From positions 1 to 64,000 of IMG/VR virus record IMGVR_UViG_3300011261_000157: a stretch of DNA of 64,000 nucleotides. The stretch is one strand, 5' to 3'. A model generated the notes under the pieces. It ran no database searches, was not told the origin of the DNA, and saw only the letters and a list, made by a program, of their open reading frames with translations. The DNA is from a virus. Positions 31,411-40,720 of this stretch are shown here, piece by piece. Within the stretch, counting starts at the first letter, position 1; each line of letters begins with the position of its first letter. The translations under genes and the position numbers were made by a program.

Positions 31411-32904
31411 ATGAGCTATAGAGACGAGTCTAAGAACTTCTTCTTCGACGTTAAAGTATCAACCCCAGATGGTAAAAAGTCAGCCAGACTGACCGACACC
31501 ATCATGCGTATGTGTGCTAAAGCAGATATCATGGAAGCTATAGCTAGTGAGCAGTTAGGTGAAGGGGCCAGCTCTCTAACTCTAACATTCATGGAGGCTG
31601 ACCTACTTCCAGACGACCTTAACAAGACGCCCGCTGAAGGTGTTGAAGGTCGCGGGTACATTACCAACAGAACAGGTGCTTTGATTGATTTAAGATTCGA
31701 TAGTGAGAAAGGATTTACATACGTAACCCCTGAGGAACTAGAATCAGGCTATACGCAGTCGAGTAGAACGCAATCAGCTAAGTCAGAGCCCGTGGCATTT
31801 ATGTTTAGCCACAATAATGAAATTGAAATCACTTGGGGCCATCTAGAGCCTAAAGTATCGCGTAAGAGAAAGTTCAAGATCGGCACAGTTAACTATTCAA
31901 CTGGAGCCAGCGGGAACACACTTACCATCCAAGCATACACACTTCAGCAAGATCTAGGCAAGCTACAATTAAATGAAGGTAAAGCCTTCGTAGATAAGCA
32001 AGGTCAAGCTAAGTCGTTAAAGCAAGCCCTGTATGACATCTCAGCCGTATTCGGAGCTAGATTGATGTTCGACGGAGAGCTTGTTAACCGTCCACCTGGC
32101 GTTCGTCCAGACAACTTCATATTAGATAGATCACAAGTAGGCGGAGATACACTACCGACTACAGAAGGAACTCCTCTATATCTAACTAGAAATCAGAAGA
32201 TGGATGATTGGATTAAGGAGCTGGCCAACAAGTACAACTCAACCTACGAAGTGTATGATGATCCTTTTACAGGAGAGCCGGTAATAGATTTCTCAGCGGA
32301 ATCACTGAGGTTTAAGAAGGTAATCCGAAGCATCAACTACAGAGACCCTAAAGGTGTAATGTTGGAATTCCAATTCAATACCATAGCAGGAGAAGTTGAT
32401 AAGTCTTCAGCCGCGAGCGCCATCGGAGACGATAGTGTTGCTTCAGCAGAATACCAAGCCGTCCGCATGACTGACGGTAGAAGTGAAGGAACTCAACCTA
32501 AAGCTTTTGATACTACTTCAGGTGCTGATTACAACAGTAGAGCCAATGATATACTAGAGCGCGACCTTAACGGGGCATCCATTACAACTCCGTCTGACTC
32601 AGTTAGTAGCGTTGGAGCAGCAGCTTTCAATTCAACTAACGAGAGATCATTCTTAGGCTTCATTACTGTTAAGGTAGTGGGGCACCCTGACTTCAGACCT
32701 GATGTGATGAAGATTGAAGGCGTCGGCGTAAGAGCTAGTACTACCTACAGATTCTTTCAAGTACAACACAGTCTAAGTGCAAGTGGGTACGTGTGTACTA
32801 TGCAAGGGAAGACTCAAGAGTCAGTAGAGCAAGGTGTTGATAATTTAGATGAATTAAAGCAGAATGAGGACTACGTTGTCGCTCGATTAACTGACGGTAG
32901 GTAA
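31411..32904 (+). CDS. Baseplate hub protein (gp27/gpD-like, 497 aa)
   Basis: Located right before the VF cluster and spike gene. The FFFDVKVSTPDGKKSARL start, repeated SLTLTFMEAD-type strands, and WIKELANKYNSTYEV segment fit the tube-like hub domains of late-control D/gp27 proteins. Such trimers connect tail tube and spike. The C-terminal end repeats VARLTDGR, also seen as VRMTDGR at about residue 355. Assignment by layout and partial motif. Confidence 0.7.
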   Translation: MSYRDESKNFFFDVKVSTPDGKKSARLTDTIMRMCAKADIMEAIASEQLGEGASSLTLTFMEADLLPDDLNKTPAEGVEGRGYITNRTGALIDLRFDSEKGFTYVTPEELESGYTQSSRTQSAKSEPVAFMFSHNNEIEITWGHLEPKVSRKRKFKIGTVNYSTGASGNTLTIQAYTLQQDLGKLQLNEGKAFVDKQGQAKSLKQALYDISAVFGARLMFDGELVNRPPGVRPDNFILDRSQVGGDTLPTTEGTPLYLTRNQKMDDWIKELANKYNSTYEVYDDPFTGEPVIDFSAESLRFKKVIRSINYRDPKGVMLEFQFNTIAGEVDKSSAASAIGDDSVASAEYQAVRMTDGRSEGTQPKAFDTTSGADYNSRANDILERDLNGASITTPSDSVSSVGAAAFNSTNERSFLGFITVKVVGHPDFRPDVMKIEGVGVRASTTYRFFQVQHSLSASGYVCTMQGKTQESVEQGVDNLDELKQNEDYVVARLTDGR

Positions 32905-32906
32905 GG

Positions 32907-33089
32907 ATGAGCTATGCAGTGATTATGATGGGAAGGTTCAATTTCGTAGGAACACCCCTCAATGTCGTATCTATACCTACAATTACTATGACCATCATGT
33001 ATAACCACAGGCGTCATTTATCAAGTCGATTAGGGATGCCAAGCGCCATCAATGACCTAACTTATGGGTATTGCTTAGCATGTTTTTAA
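32907..33089 (+). CDS. VF-tail microprotein variant ending CF (60 aa)
   Basis: Starts MSYAVIMMGRFNFVGTPLN, ends GYCLACF: Cys replaces the Val. Overlaps the next VF gene by ten bases. Role unknown. Confidence 0.65.
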   Translation: MSYAVIMMGRFNFVGTPLNVVSIPTITMTIMYNHRRHLSSRLGMPSAINDLTYGYCLACF

Positions 33090-33232
33090 TAAGAGTCACC
33101 CAATCTAACTACAGTAGCGCCTGTCGATTGAACTATTTCAACCTACCTGTAAATTTAGTCTTGACAAAACAATCTAATAAGTGTAATGTTAGAACTGTGA
33201 TTAATAACTGTTATAGTTTAGCTGTATTCTAG
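33080..33232 (+). CDS. VF-tail microprotein (50 aa)
   Basis: ATG 33080 lies in the previous tail. Starts MFLIRVTQSNYSSACRL, ends CYSLAVF. A promoter (33161-33189) lies within its coding region. Role unknown. Confidence 0.7.
   Translation: MFLIRVTQSNYSSACRLNYFNLPVNLVLTKQSNKCNVRTVINNCYSLAVF
33161..33189 (+). promoter_or_regulatory. Sigma70-type promoter inside a VF-tail gene
   Basis: TTGACA (33161-33166), 17-base spacer, TAATGT (33184-33189). It would serve the VF genes from 33240 and the spike gene. Confidence 0.7.
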
Positions 33233-33239
33233 GATTCGT

Positions 33240-33398
33240 ATGTTTACTGATAGAATAGACATTGATAAGATATACGTTCAGTACTTTAGCAAAATCGATA
33301 TATACGGAGACTGGACACTTACAGACAGTCTGGAGATGGTTCGCACTTCTGACAGCGTAGAAAGTGACTTCGAAGGATTTACATTGGCGGTGTTTTGA
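33240..33398 (+). CDS. VF-tail microprotein (52 aa)
   Basis: Starts MFTDRIDIDKIYVQYFSK, ends GFTLAVF with a TGA stop. Overlaps the next gene by four bases. Role unknown. Confidence 0.75.
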   Translation: MFTDRIDIDKIYVQYFSKIDIYGDWTLTDSLEMVRTSDSVESDFEGFTLAVF

Positions 33399-33577
33399 TA
33401 GATCTAACAACTTACTATATTGATATGTACGATTACTCCAATGCATCTTATTATGATGAAGTTTGTGATGTACCCTTCCTAGGTAGAGCTGGCGCAGCCA
33501 TAGACTCACTGTGGAGAGAAGGAAACTACATAGAAATTAATTGGGACAGTGAGATTTACTTAGTGGCGGTGTTTTAA
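33395..33577 (+). CDS. VF-tail microprotein (60 aa)
   Basis: TTG start 33395 inside the preceding stop region. Starts MIDLTTYYIDMYDYSNASYY, ends YLVAVF. Resembles the copy at 33896 (YY-x-D pattern, long acidic middle). Role unknown. Confidence 0.7.
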   Translation: MIDLTTYYIDMYDYSNASYYDEVCDVPFLGRAGAAIDSLWREGNYIEINWDSEIYLVAVF

Positions 33578-33733
33578 ATGAACTACTCTAGAGGCCTGAC
33601 TGTCCAATTCGATATGGGGGTAGTAAAATACGGTGGAGTGGCCGGTACAGTACCGTGGGTATATTCGAGGCCTTTGACTAACACATTTATAATAAGAAGC
33701 TTTAGATACCACTTAGCCTTGCAGGTATTTTAG
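33578..33733 (+). CDS. VF-tail microprotein, tandem twin 1 (51 aa)
   Basis: Starts MNYSRGLTVQFDMGVVKYGG, has PWVYSRP, ends YHLALQVF. Closely related to the next gene at 33734. Role unknown. Confidence 0.8.
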   Translation: MNYSRGLTVQFDMGVVKYGGVAGTVPWVYSRPLTNTFIIRSFRYHLALQVF

Positions 33734-33895
33734 ATGGACCGCAATAGAGGTATGGCCGTTAGCGTTAGAATGGCGGGGTTAGGGGTAAGGTATGATCGTT
33801 TTGCTGGTTTTACACCGTGGGTTTATTTGAGGTCCCGAGGTACATCCTTTGCAATAACCAGCTATGAACACGACTTAGCCTTGCAGGTATTTTAG
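33734..33895 (+). CDS. VF-tail microprotein, tandem twin 2 (53 aa)
   Basis: Starts MDRNRGMAVSVRMAGLGVRY, has PWVYLRS, ends HDLALQVF. Shares the RG, M-G-V, Y, PWVY-x-R and F-x-I-x-S positions with the preceding gene. Role unknown. Confidence 0.8.
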   Translation: MDRNRGMAVSVRMAGLGVRYDRFAGFTPWVYLRSRGTSFAITSYEHDLALQVF

Positions 33896-34081
33896 ATGGC
33901 ATTATCTAAGTACTTTGACAGTTACTACGTAGATGCGTTCGACTACATCGATACAGTTCACTATGAAAATGTGTGGCATGATGGACCTTGGAACTCCTTT
34001 AAACTAGAAATAAAGGAGTATGGTGAGTCCGCACTAAACAGTAAGTTTGAAGCACTAATATACAAAGTAGCCGTATTTTAA
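33896..34081 (+). CDS. VF-tail microprotein (61 aa)
   Basis: Starts MALSKYFDSYYVDAFDYID, ends LIYKVAVF. Last of a run of seven consecutive VF genes. Role unknown. Confidence 0.75.
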   Translation: MALSKYFDSYYVDAFDYIDTVHYENVWHDGPWNSFKLEIKEYGESALNSKFEALIYKVAVF

Positions 34082-34092
34082 TTAGGATTGTA

Positions 34093-34833
34093 ATGGAATA
34101 TATAAAAGGTAAAGACGGATTGAAACTCTTAGGTATGGGCCAAGCTCGTGTCTTAGAAGTAAGTTCGGATACCCAAGACAATCACCAAGTGAGAATCAAT
34201 CATCCAGATATCGGGGACACACCTTTTATACCTTACGTTCAGACAGCCGGCGTGTACAAAGTGCCAGCCATTAATGACATAGTGTACGTGTTCTGTAAAG
34301 AGGGATTCCACAGTTACCCTATGGCTTGGGGAACTAAGTTACACAGCTCAGCCGTCCAAGCCTTACTAGGTACTAGAGACAATAAAGCAACCATCATATA
34401 TAGCACAGGCGCAGACCACAAGACCGTATCACACACGATCATATTAGATGACGGTGAGGATCGAGGAATCAGAGTTAAGACCGCAGGTGGCAACCTAGTA
34501 GACATAAAGAACGATCAATCCATAACGGTCACTCAAGTTAACGGAGCTAAAGCTACTCTAGACCAAGCAGGTATCAAACTTGAAAAAGGCGCTTCCAACA
34601 TAACAATGACAGCGACCTCAGTAGACATTAATTCCGAAAACATAACCTTGAACGGTAAAGTGATTACAGTTCAAACAGAAGAAGGGTCAGTCATAAAAGT
34701 AGATAAGACGGTGAATGTAAAAGCTTCAGATGATCTAACTACGATTGATAAAGTAGTAATTAGCACCCATGACCAAGCTGTCGGTAACTTAGGCTTCCCT
34801 ACTTCAGGTGGACCTACTAAGACGGGGACTTAA
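34093..34833 (+). CDS. Baseplate spike (OB-fold / gpV-like) protein (246 aa)
   Basis: The amino 90 residues form a gp5/gpV-type OB-fold region (HQVRINHPDIGDTPFIPYVQ, NDIVYVFCKEGFHSYPMAWG). From about 125 alternating strands (DRGIRVKTAGGNLVDIKNDQ, NITLNGKVITVQTEEGSVIK) form a trimeric beta-helix that pierces the outer membrane. The Gly/Pro/Thr-rich end could hold the tip. A position after the hub gene fits. No PAAR gene is seen beside it. Confidence 0.8.
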   Translation: MEYIKGKDGLKLLGMGQARVLEVSSDTQDNHQVRINHPDIGDTPFIPYVQTAGVYKVPAINDIVYVFCKEGFHSYPMAWGTKLHSSAVQALLGTRDNKATIIYSTGADHKTVSHTIILDDGEDRGIRVKTAGGNLVDIKNDQSITVTQVNGAKATLDQAGIKLEKGASNITMTATSVDINSENITLNGKVITVQTEEGSVIKVDKTVNVKASDDLTTIDKVVISTHDQAVGNLGFPTSGGPTKTGT

Positions 34834-34847
34834 TGGGAGACCTTCTA

Positions 34848-35021
34848 ATGTCCAGTTACTTACTAAACGTAGATTCAGATGTCCGAGAGAGAATAGCATA
34901 CACCTCCGGCAATATAGTGTGGAACCTAATGGACACCTATGAGGAAGTTTGGTCTGTGACTCATCTTAGCGAGGTCAGTACAACTTATGATGCCCCGTAT
35001 CTTAGATTAACCGTATTTTAA
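34848..35021 (+). CDS. VF-tail microprotein (57 aa)
   Basis: ATG 34848 with GGGAG upstream is preferred to ATG 34833. Starts MSSYLLNVDSDVRERIAY, ends YLRLTVF. Role unknown. Confidence 0.7.
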   Translation: MSSYLLNVDSDVRERIAYTSGNIVWNLMDTYEEVWSVTHLSEVSTTYDAPYLRLTVF

Positions 35022-35030
35022 GGAATAAAC

Positions 35031-35297
35031 ATGGCAGCAGACCCTAATAAATTAACTCAATACATATCTCAAGAACTAGTGAACACCTTTAAGCTAGGGT
35101 CTTCTAATGAATCCATTGAGAAGTTCGCAGCAGCTCTATCAAGATCTGTAGTTAAGTTCTTAAAGGAAGATGTAGAGGTCAAGGCAGGTCAACAGATAGT
35201 TGGCCAAGGCACAGGCGAGGTTGATGTGGGAGGTAGTCCTGAAACAGTCAACACTGAAGTATCAGGTAAGACCACTACCAAGGGCAAGTTATTGTGA
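35031..35297 (+). CDS. Hypothetical baseplate-region protein (88 aa)
   Basis: Starts MAADPNKLTQYISQELVNTF with a helical first half, then a Gly/Thr-rich half (GQGTGEVDVGGSPETVNTEV). Between spike and gp25-like genes, so probably a small baseplate component. Overlaps the next VF ATG by one base. Confidence 0.6.
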   Translation: MAADPNKLTQYISQELVNTFKLGSSNESIEKFAAALSRSVVKFLKEDVEVKAGQQIVGQGTGEVDVGGSPETVNTEVSGKTTTKGKLL

Positions 35298-35443
35298 TGC
35301 GCATTGAGAGGCATGAGGTATCTGTATGGGGAGGTGTCGTTATGTATTCTGGTATCTTCAACGTATCCCCTGTATTATTGATGGACCTCACTGGCTACTG
35401 CTTACGGAGCGCTAAATCACATTACCATATAACCGTATTCTAA
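35297..35443 (+). CDS. VF-tail microprotein (48 aa)
   Basis: Starts MRIERHEVSVWGGVVMYSG, ends SHYHITVF. ATG overlaps the preceding TGA. Role unknown. Confidence 0.7.
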   Translation: MRIERHEVSVWGGVVMYSGIFNVSPVLLMDLTGYCLRSAKSHYHITVF

Positions 35444-35455
35444 AGGTATATCCAT

Positions 35456-35836
35456 ATGACTACTAAACGAGACTGGCTGGGTCGGGACACCAAATTCCCC
35501 ATATCCGGAGCATTCAAACCCCAAGAAGGCGTGTCAGAAGTGAATCAGTGTATTCAACTTCTAATAGCTACAGTAATCGGTGAGCGAGTAGGTCGCCCTG
35601 AGTACGGATGTCGCCTTTACACTCGCGTTTGGGATAACATAGATCAAGTAGCGAGTCAAGGTCTAAAAGACATCCAAGAAGCTATCGAGAACTTCGAGCC
35701 GAGAGTAGACTTAGTATCAGTTAACAGCCGTATATTCAGAGATGAAGGTCGAGTCCTATTTGCAATTGAATACGTGATTAAAGATGAGAACACGGTAGAG
35801 AACTTAGTGTTCCCGTTCAACGGGAGTATAGGCTAG
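35456..35836 (+). CDS. gp25-like baseplate wedge protein (126 aa)
   Basis: The line NQCIQLLIATVIGERVGRPEYGCRL and the later FEPRVDLVSVNSRIF, IEYVIK segments match the gp25/GpW lysozyme-like domain that forms the core of contractile wedges and nucleates the sheath. The length is normal. It precedes a J/gp6-like gene, the usual partner, separated here by two VF-tail genes. Confidence 0.85.
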   Translation: MTTKRDWLGRDTKFPISGAFKPQEGVSEVNQCIQLLIATVIGERVGRPEYGCRLYTRVWDNIDQVASQGLKDIQEAIENFEPRVDLVSVNSRIFRDEGRVLFAIEYVIKDENTVENLVFPFNGSIG

Positions 35837-36025
35837 GTGGCTATTTTACTGTGGAAGCTAAGTTTCATAAACCCTACAAACCAATACATAGGGTACGAGG
35901 TAGCTACTGTTTATAATGTCAAAGCTAGGACAGAGCAGTACATCATAGATTTAGACTCAGATAGATATCACCCAGTTACTGAATTAGACAATAGAGAATG
36001 GTATTATAGATTGGCGGTGTTTTAG
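35837..36025 (+). CDS. VF-tail microprotein (62 aa)
   Basis: GTG start immediately after the gp25-like stop. Starts MAILLWKLSFINPTNQYIGY, ends YYRLAVF. Role unknown. Confidence 0.7.
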   Translation: MAILLWKLSFINPTNQYIGYEVATVYNVKARTEQYIIDLDSDRYHPVTELDNREWYYRLAVF

Positions 36026-36280
36026 ATGGGTACTAAATACATAGTAGAGTGGTGGTTGAAATCCCGTAAGGTCGAGTACTTCAAGTATCCTTCCAAGGTT
36101 GATCTTAACCGTAAGATGTACTACACATTAGTGCACGTGACTCACGGGTTCCCTCCGGTAATAGCCATGGTAGGTAACGGGGCTACACCCTCCCCTACTT
36201 ACGTCATGCCAGAGTTACAGACTAAAATAGGGAGCTTTTGTTTCCCGTCATTACATAATTTGAATATAGTAGTATTTTAA
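36026..36280 (+). CDS. VF-tail microprotein (84 aa)
   Basis: Starts MGTKYIVEWWLKSRKVEYFK, ends LNIVVF. The longest copy, with an extra Pro/Gly-rich segment in the middle. ATG abuts the preceding TAG. Role unknown. Confidence 0.7.
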   Translation: MGTKYIVEWWLKSRKVEYFKYPSKVDLNRKMYYTLVHVTHGFPPVIAMVGNGATPSPTYVMPELQTKIGSFCFPSLHNLNIVVF

Positions 36281-36292
36281 TAGAGGTAAATA

Positions 36293-39200
36293 ATGGCTAA
36301 TATAGCAATCGACACGACTGGTAAGGATCTCAACTCAATAGTTGACAGCCTCATAGATTTCGCCACTATTAAGTATGGCGCTCAGGCTTCTAGTAACCGT
36401 GTGTGGTCTGATTTCAATATCAGCTCATTCTCACGCAACTGGGCCGAGCTAGTAGCTTACGTAGGGGATCAGTTGATGTTCTACATGGACACTCAAGCGA
36501 ACCAAGCCTACCTAAGATCAGCCACAATCCCGTCATTTGTGATTGACATTGCTAATCAACTAGGCTATGAAGTGCCTACTCAAAAGTCAGCGTCAGGTAA
36601 AGTCCAACTTACATTCAGCGGACCAGCTTCAGTAGACGCTTTCTACCGAGTATTCGCAGGCGATGTACAGTTCATCACGACTAGAGCCGTAGTAGCTAAC
36701 CAAGCTGAAGTGGTAGAAGTAGATGCTATCCAAGGCGCGAGGTTCACCGAATCATTTACGGCAGACGGCATTCAGAATGAAAGCCTAACCCTCCAAGAAA
36801 CAGACATCATTGTAGATTTAGATAATCCTAACCCAGAGTTAAGATCTCCAATTGTAGTAGTTAATGGAACTACGTACAACGTAGTGACCACCCAAGTAGA
36901 CTCAGCGCCTAACAGCACTGACGTAGTTCGCAAAGAGCTGCCAGACGGTAGGACTAAGTTGATCTTCGGAGATGGTATCTTCGCTCGCAGATTAGTCGAG
37001 AATGAATCTATCAATATCACATACAGAACGCAGGGCGGGTCTCAAGGTAACGTAGAAGCGGGTGAAATCACCACGCTAAGTAGTGCCGTGACCAACCTAG
37101 CTTCAGTAAACAACTCAACATCATTTAGCGGCGGTGTAGATCGCCTAACATTACAGCAGATCAAAGATAGAGTCCCACTCAGCCTTAAAACTGTAGCAGG
37201 GGCAGTGAGTCTAACTGACTTCGCCGACATCTTGATTGCTAATTTCCCTCAAGTATTGACGGCCAAAGCCGATCTCAACCTAGTAGATACTGGGATTGAT
37301 ATCAACGTGTACGTACTACCTAACGCGGAATCAGTAAGTAATGTATCTGATAATAACCTACTTCTTAACACTCTCACTGATTTCATTGAACGTAAGAAAG
37401 TCGTAGGCACTCAATTCCTAATTAAAGACGCAGAGCCTATTCAGCTTAAGTTGGACATCGAAGCTTACCTAGAAGCTGACGCATCTAGATCAGCCGTAGA
37501 GTCTGATATCCGCAGTAAGATCGAAGCCATGTTCAATGTTAGAACGGGCGGAGTAGACGGCGCAGGTATCAAGTTCCAACAAGTAGTCAAAGTCAGTGAC
37601 CTATTTGACCTACTACGTGAGGTTAATGGCCTTGCTAGATTTGAAATCAATAAGCATACAGTAATCCCTAGAGTAGAGCAAACGGTTGCGAGCGTTAACC
37701 AAGACTTCTACGTATCTAGAGTAGATGTGTATGGAACCTCAGGTAAGAATGAGTGGCTAGTAGCTACCTCAGAGTTATCCAACCCTGAACCAGCTAATGG
37801 CCAAGTAGGCTATAAAGTATTTAAGAGAACACTAGGTGAAGTTACAAGCTTGACCGAAGACTCAATCACTGATAGCAATCTAGACTTGACAGTTCTTGAA
37901 GGTAATGCAGTAGTCACAGGAGGGTCAACTCTAAGTGATCTACAGAACGTATTCACTCCAGCCCAGTTCGATGATTTTCTACTAGTTGATTCTAGTAATA
38001 ACATCTGGAGAATTGAGCAGACCAAATCAAGCTCACTCAAGCTATCATCACCCTCCCTAACTAACGCCGCGGTAGTAGCAGCCTCTAATGGCCCTTATCG
38101 TATCGTACAGTCATTTTCAGGCAAGGTGATCGGCGTAGGTGAATCCTCGTTCACGATCCTATATAACAATCGAAACACTTTCTTCTCTCAAGGTGCAAGC
38201 TTCAACTTGATCACTACCTTAAGAAGTAAGTTCATCCTAAGTGAAGAGCAGACCAATACTGGGACTTACGGAGTACCCGTTAGCATTGCTAATGTAACTC
38301 CATCAGGTTCATCAGTAGGTGACTTAGTTAGCGTAGGCTTTAACGGCAACCCTAACCTTAGTGACGTAGATACTGACTTCGTATTGGTGGACTCAGCGGG
38401 CGAAGTATTTGAGATTGATACTGTATCAGACAACGACAGCTCTATTGCTACTTATAATAACGTAGCTTTGATAGATGATTCGATTACCTTAGTTGACTCA
38501 GGTAACGATGAGGCCGTGTCTGTGAAGTTCACTCCAAGTAAGCAAGTAGACGCTAGCTTCGTACAGGTGAGTGTTAGCTTAGAGAAGACGAATGCCCCTT
38601 CAGGATTCATCTTCGCAGAGATCAGAGAGGACAATGCAGGGGTGCCAGGCGCACTTATAGCAACGTCAGCTCAGTATCCAGTCAGCTCAATCATCATAGG
38701 CTCCCAAAACTTAGTTAACATGATATTCTCAGCTTCTATGCAACTTGATGTGGGGACTGAGTATCATTTAGTAGTAGCAAGCGACACTGCTTACAAAACC
38801 AGCTACTTCAATGGAGCGGGCTCGGTTAAAGTAGGTATTGACACTTCAACTTTAGATTATAGACCGTCCACTACGGCGGCTGGATTCGTAAGGCTTGAAT
38901 CTACAGCTTTAGATATCCTTAGCCAAGCTACAGGTACTATCGAAGTGACAGATAACTTCATTAGAAGCAGCAAGCAAGCTACAGCACTAATCACTTTACT
39001 TAACAACGCAGACTTCTCGACAGGTACTAACCGTATCACAATCGCAGGTCAACCGTTCACAGCGGTCGTAGGGGCTCCAGCGCCTTCAGGTGAGTTCCAG
39101 ATCGGAGCTAGCTTAACCGACACTAGAGATAACCTCAGAACCGCAATCAATACTCAAATGGTAGGTGTAGTAGCAGCTACAGATGTGGGAGCTGATTCAT

Positions 39201-40561
39201 TCACTCTTACGGCTGACGCAACTAACTACAAAGGCGAGCTAGGTAATGATATTACTTTAGAGTTCGTAGATCAAGGTGTTCAGAACTTCTCGTTCGGAGG
39301 CCTAGACAGCTTAGTAGGCGGTATTGACGGTGACAGCATTTCTGTTGTAGCTCCTCAGTACTTAAACTCAGTTAGTTACACTTACGATTCAAGTACGGGA
39401 GTAGTTCAATTCAGCTCAGCCGTAAGTTTACCTTCTTTCCAAGCGGGTGACTTATTCAGAGACGGAGCAGGGACTGAACATGAAATCCTAGCTATCGACG
39501 ATGGCACGGATAGTCTAACTCTTCAACCTTCCCTCACAGTTAGCACAGCTTTAGGCGATGGCCTTAGCGGGTCGATTTACCGTCAGTTCACTTACGTGTT
39601 CGGAGACGACGTTGCAGTGGGAGCTACAGCTACGATTACAGCTACTAACTTAGCAGCCGTGATTGATACTCAGCCTTACGTTTCAGCGTCTTCATCAGTG
39701 GCCGAGGTAGAACTTACCTCAGACCTGAATGGATCTTTAGGTAATACTATCAGAATGTCAACTAGTGATATCGGTCAAGAGAACTTCACACTTAGCGGAG
39801 ATACATTGACCGGTGGATTAGACGGAGACATCCTAGGTATCAACGGAGTTAACTTCGTACCTACCCTATCAGCCCCTTCGGCGGATGAAGAGTTCCAAGT
39901 AGATATCGGAAGTTTGAATAACACACTAGCTAACTTAGAGTCTAGAATCAACGCACACCCATCTTTAGTCGGGACATTGATTGCCTCGGTTAACGTAGGG
40001 TCTCAGCAAGTTCAAATTGCAGCAGACAGTGCAGGTTCAGCAGGTAATGCTATTACACTAGAATTAGTAGAAGATAGTTCAGGTCAGATTACGATTAGTG
40101 GAGCTACTCTAGAAGGCGGCTCAGATAACGTATCAGTACAGTCTTACAACGGATCTACATGGTCTGTAAGGGCTCCTGAGTCCGATTTAATCTTCCACAT
40201 CGCACTAGCTTCAGACACGCTCACAGTGGTATCTAAAGCTGACTCAGCCGGTAACCAAGTAATCCCTACTTTAAGTGTAGGTGGTGTATTTGATGCAGGT
40301 CTAGGTCAGAGGTACTACAGCGACAACTCAGAAGTATCATTCACGATCATCACTAGAAGCCCTAACAGTTTGATTATTGGTGGGGAACAAGTTGATATGT
40401 TTGGTAGAGGTGTCTCAGGAGGAGCAGCGGGCGTTAGAGTAGATCAGTTCGTATTTAGAACCTCTAGTCTAGAAGATGATATCACTAACCTAAGACCTAA
40501 CGAGATACCTGTGATTCAATCTAGTAATCTCAAGACGAATCTACTAGGTGGGGTAAGCTAA
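36293..40561 (+). CDS. Baseplate J/gp6-like protein with long extension (1422 aa)
   Basis: The first 460 residues show the baseplate wedge pattern: NWAELVAYVGDQLMFYMD, ANQAYLRSATIPSFVIDIA, GDGIFARRLVENESINITY, and DIRSKIEAMFN near 400. The remaining 950 residues are Ser/Thr/Val/Asp-rich beta repeats. About 900-1260 holds three related units of about 95 residues with LGNDITLEF or LGNTIRMS or AGNAITLEL followed by a GG(I/L)DGD-type turn. One segment (FQAGDLFRDGAGTEHEIL) is the module shared with the sheath. The wedge domain assembles the baseplate; the extension probably decorates its periphery. Confidence 0.8.
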   Translation: MANIAIDTTGKDLNSIVDSLIDFATIKYGAQASSNRVWSDFNISSFSRNWAELVAYVGDQLMFYMDTQANQAYLRSATIPSFVIDIANQLGYEVPTQKSASGKVQLTFSGPASVDAFYRVFAGDVQFITTRAVVANQAEVVEVDAIQGARFTESFTADGIQNESLTLQETDIIVDLDNPNPELRSPIVVVNGTTYNVVTTQVDSAPNSTDVVRKELPDGRTKLIFGDGIFARRLVENESINITYRTQGGSQGNVEAGEITTLSSAVTNLASVNNSTSFSGGVDRLTLQQIKDRVPLSLKTVAGAVSLTDFADILIANFPQVLTAKADLNLVDTGIDINVYVLPNAESVSNVSDNNLLLNTLTDFIERKKVVGTQFLIKDAEPIQLKLDIEAYLEADASRSAVESDIRSKIEAMFNVRTGGVDGAGIKFQQVVKVSDLFDLLREVNGLARFEINKHTVIPRVEQTVASVNQDFYVSRVDVYGTSGKNEWLVATSELSNPEPANGQVGYKVFKRTLGEVTSLTEDSITDSNLDLTVLEGNAVVTGGSTLSDLQNVFTPAQFDDFLLVDSSNNIWRIEQTKSSSLKLSSPSLTNAAVVAASNGPYRIVQSFSGKVIGVGESSFTILYNNRNTFFSQGASFNLITTLRSKFILSEEQTNTGTYGVPVSIANVTPSGSSVGDLVSVGFNGNPNLSDVDTDFVLVDSAGEVFEIDTVSDNDSSIATYNNVALIDDSITLVDSGNDEAVSVKFTPSKQVDASFVQVSVSLEKTNAPSGFIFAEIREDNAGVPGALIATSAQYPVSSIIIGSQNLVNMIFSASMQLDVGTEYHLVVASDTAYKTSYFNGAGSVKVGIDTSTLDYRPSTTAAGFVRLESTALDILSQATGTIEVTDNFIRSSKQATALITLLNNADFSTGTNRITIAGQPFTAVVGAPAPSGEFQIGASLTDTRDNLRTAINTQMVGVVAATDVGADSFTLTADATNYKGELGNDITLEFVDQGVQNFSFGGLDSLVGGIDGDSISVVAPQYLNSVSYTYDSSTGVVQFSSAVSLPSFQAGDLFRDGAGTEHEILAIDDGTDSLTLQPSLTVSTALGDGLSGSIYRQFTYVFGDDVAVGATATITATNLAAVIDTQPYVSASSSVAEVELTSDLNGSLGNTIRMSTSDIGQENFTLSGDTLTGGLDGDILGINGVNFVPTLSAPSADEEFQVDIGSLNNTLANLESRINAHPSLVGTLIASVNVGSQQVQIAADSAGSAGNAITLELVEDSSGQITISGATLEGGSDNVSVQSYNGSTWSVRAPESDLIFHIALASDTLTVVSKADSAGNQVIPTLSVGGVFDAGLGQRYYSDNSEVSFTIITRSPNSLIIGGEQVDMFGRGVSGGAAGVRVDQFVFRTSSLEDDITNLRPNEIPVIQSSNLKTNLLGGVS

Positions 40562-40720
40562 ATGAACACTTACGAAGGGTCCTACGTACATACCGTGGAG
40601 ATGGGCCCTCACTACTCGTATTACTTTGACTGGTACGGTGACTACTCCCCTATTATATGCTTTGTTGATAAACGCGGCATTACCTCCATACTACCTGAGT
40701 ATCGACTGGCGGTGTTTTAG
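40562..40720 (+). CDS. VF-tail microprotein (52 aa)
   Basis: Starts MNTYEGSYVHTVEMGPHYSY, ends YRLAVF. Six of its first 26 residues are Tyr. Role unknown. Confidence 0.75.
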   Translation: MNTYEGSYVHTVEMGPHYSYYFDWYGDYSPIICFVDKRGITSILPEYRLAVF

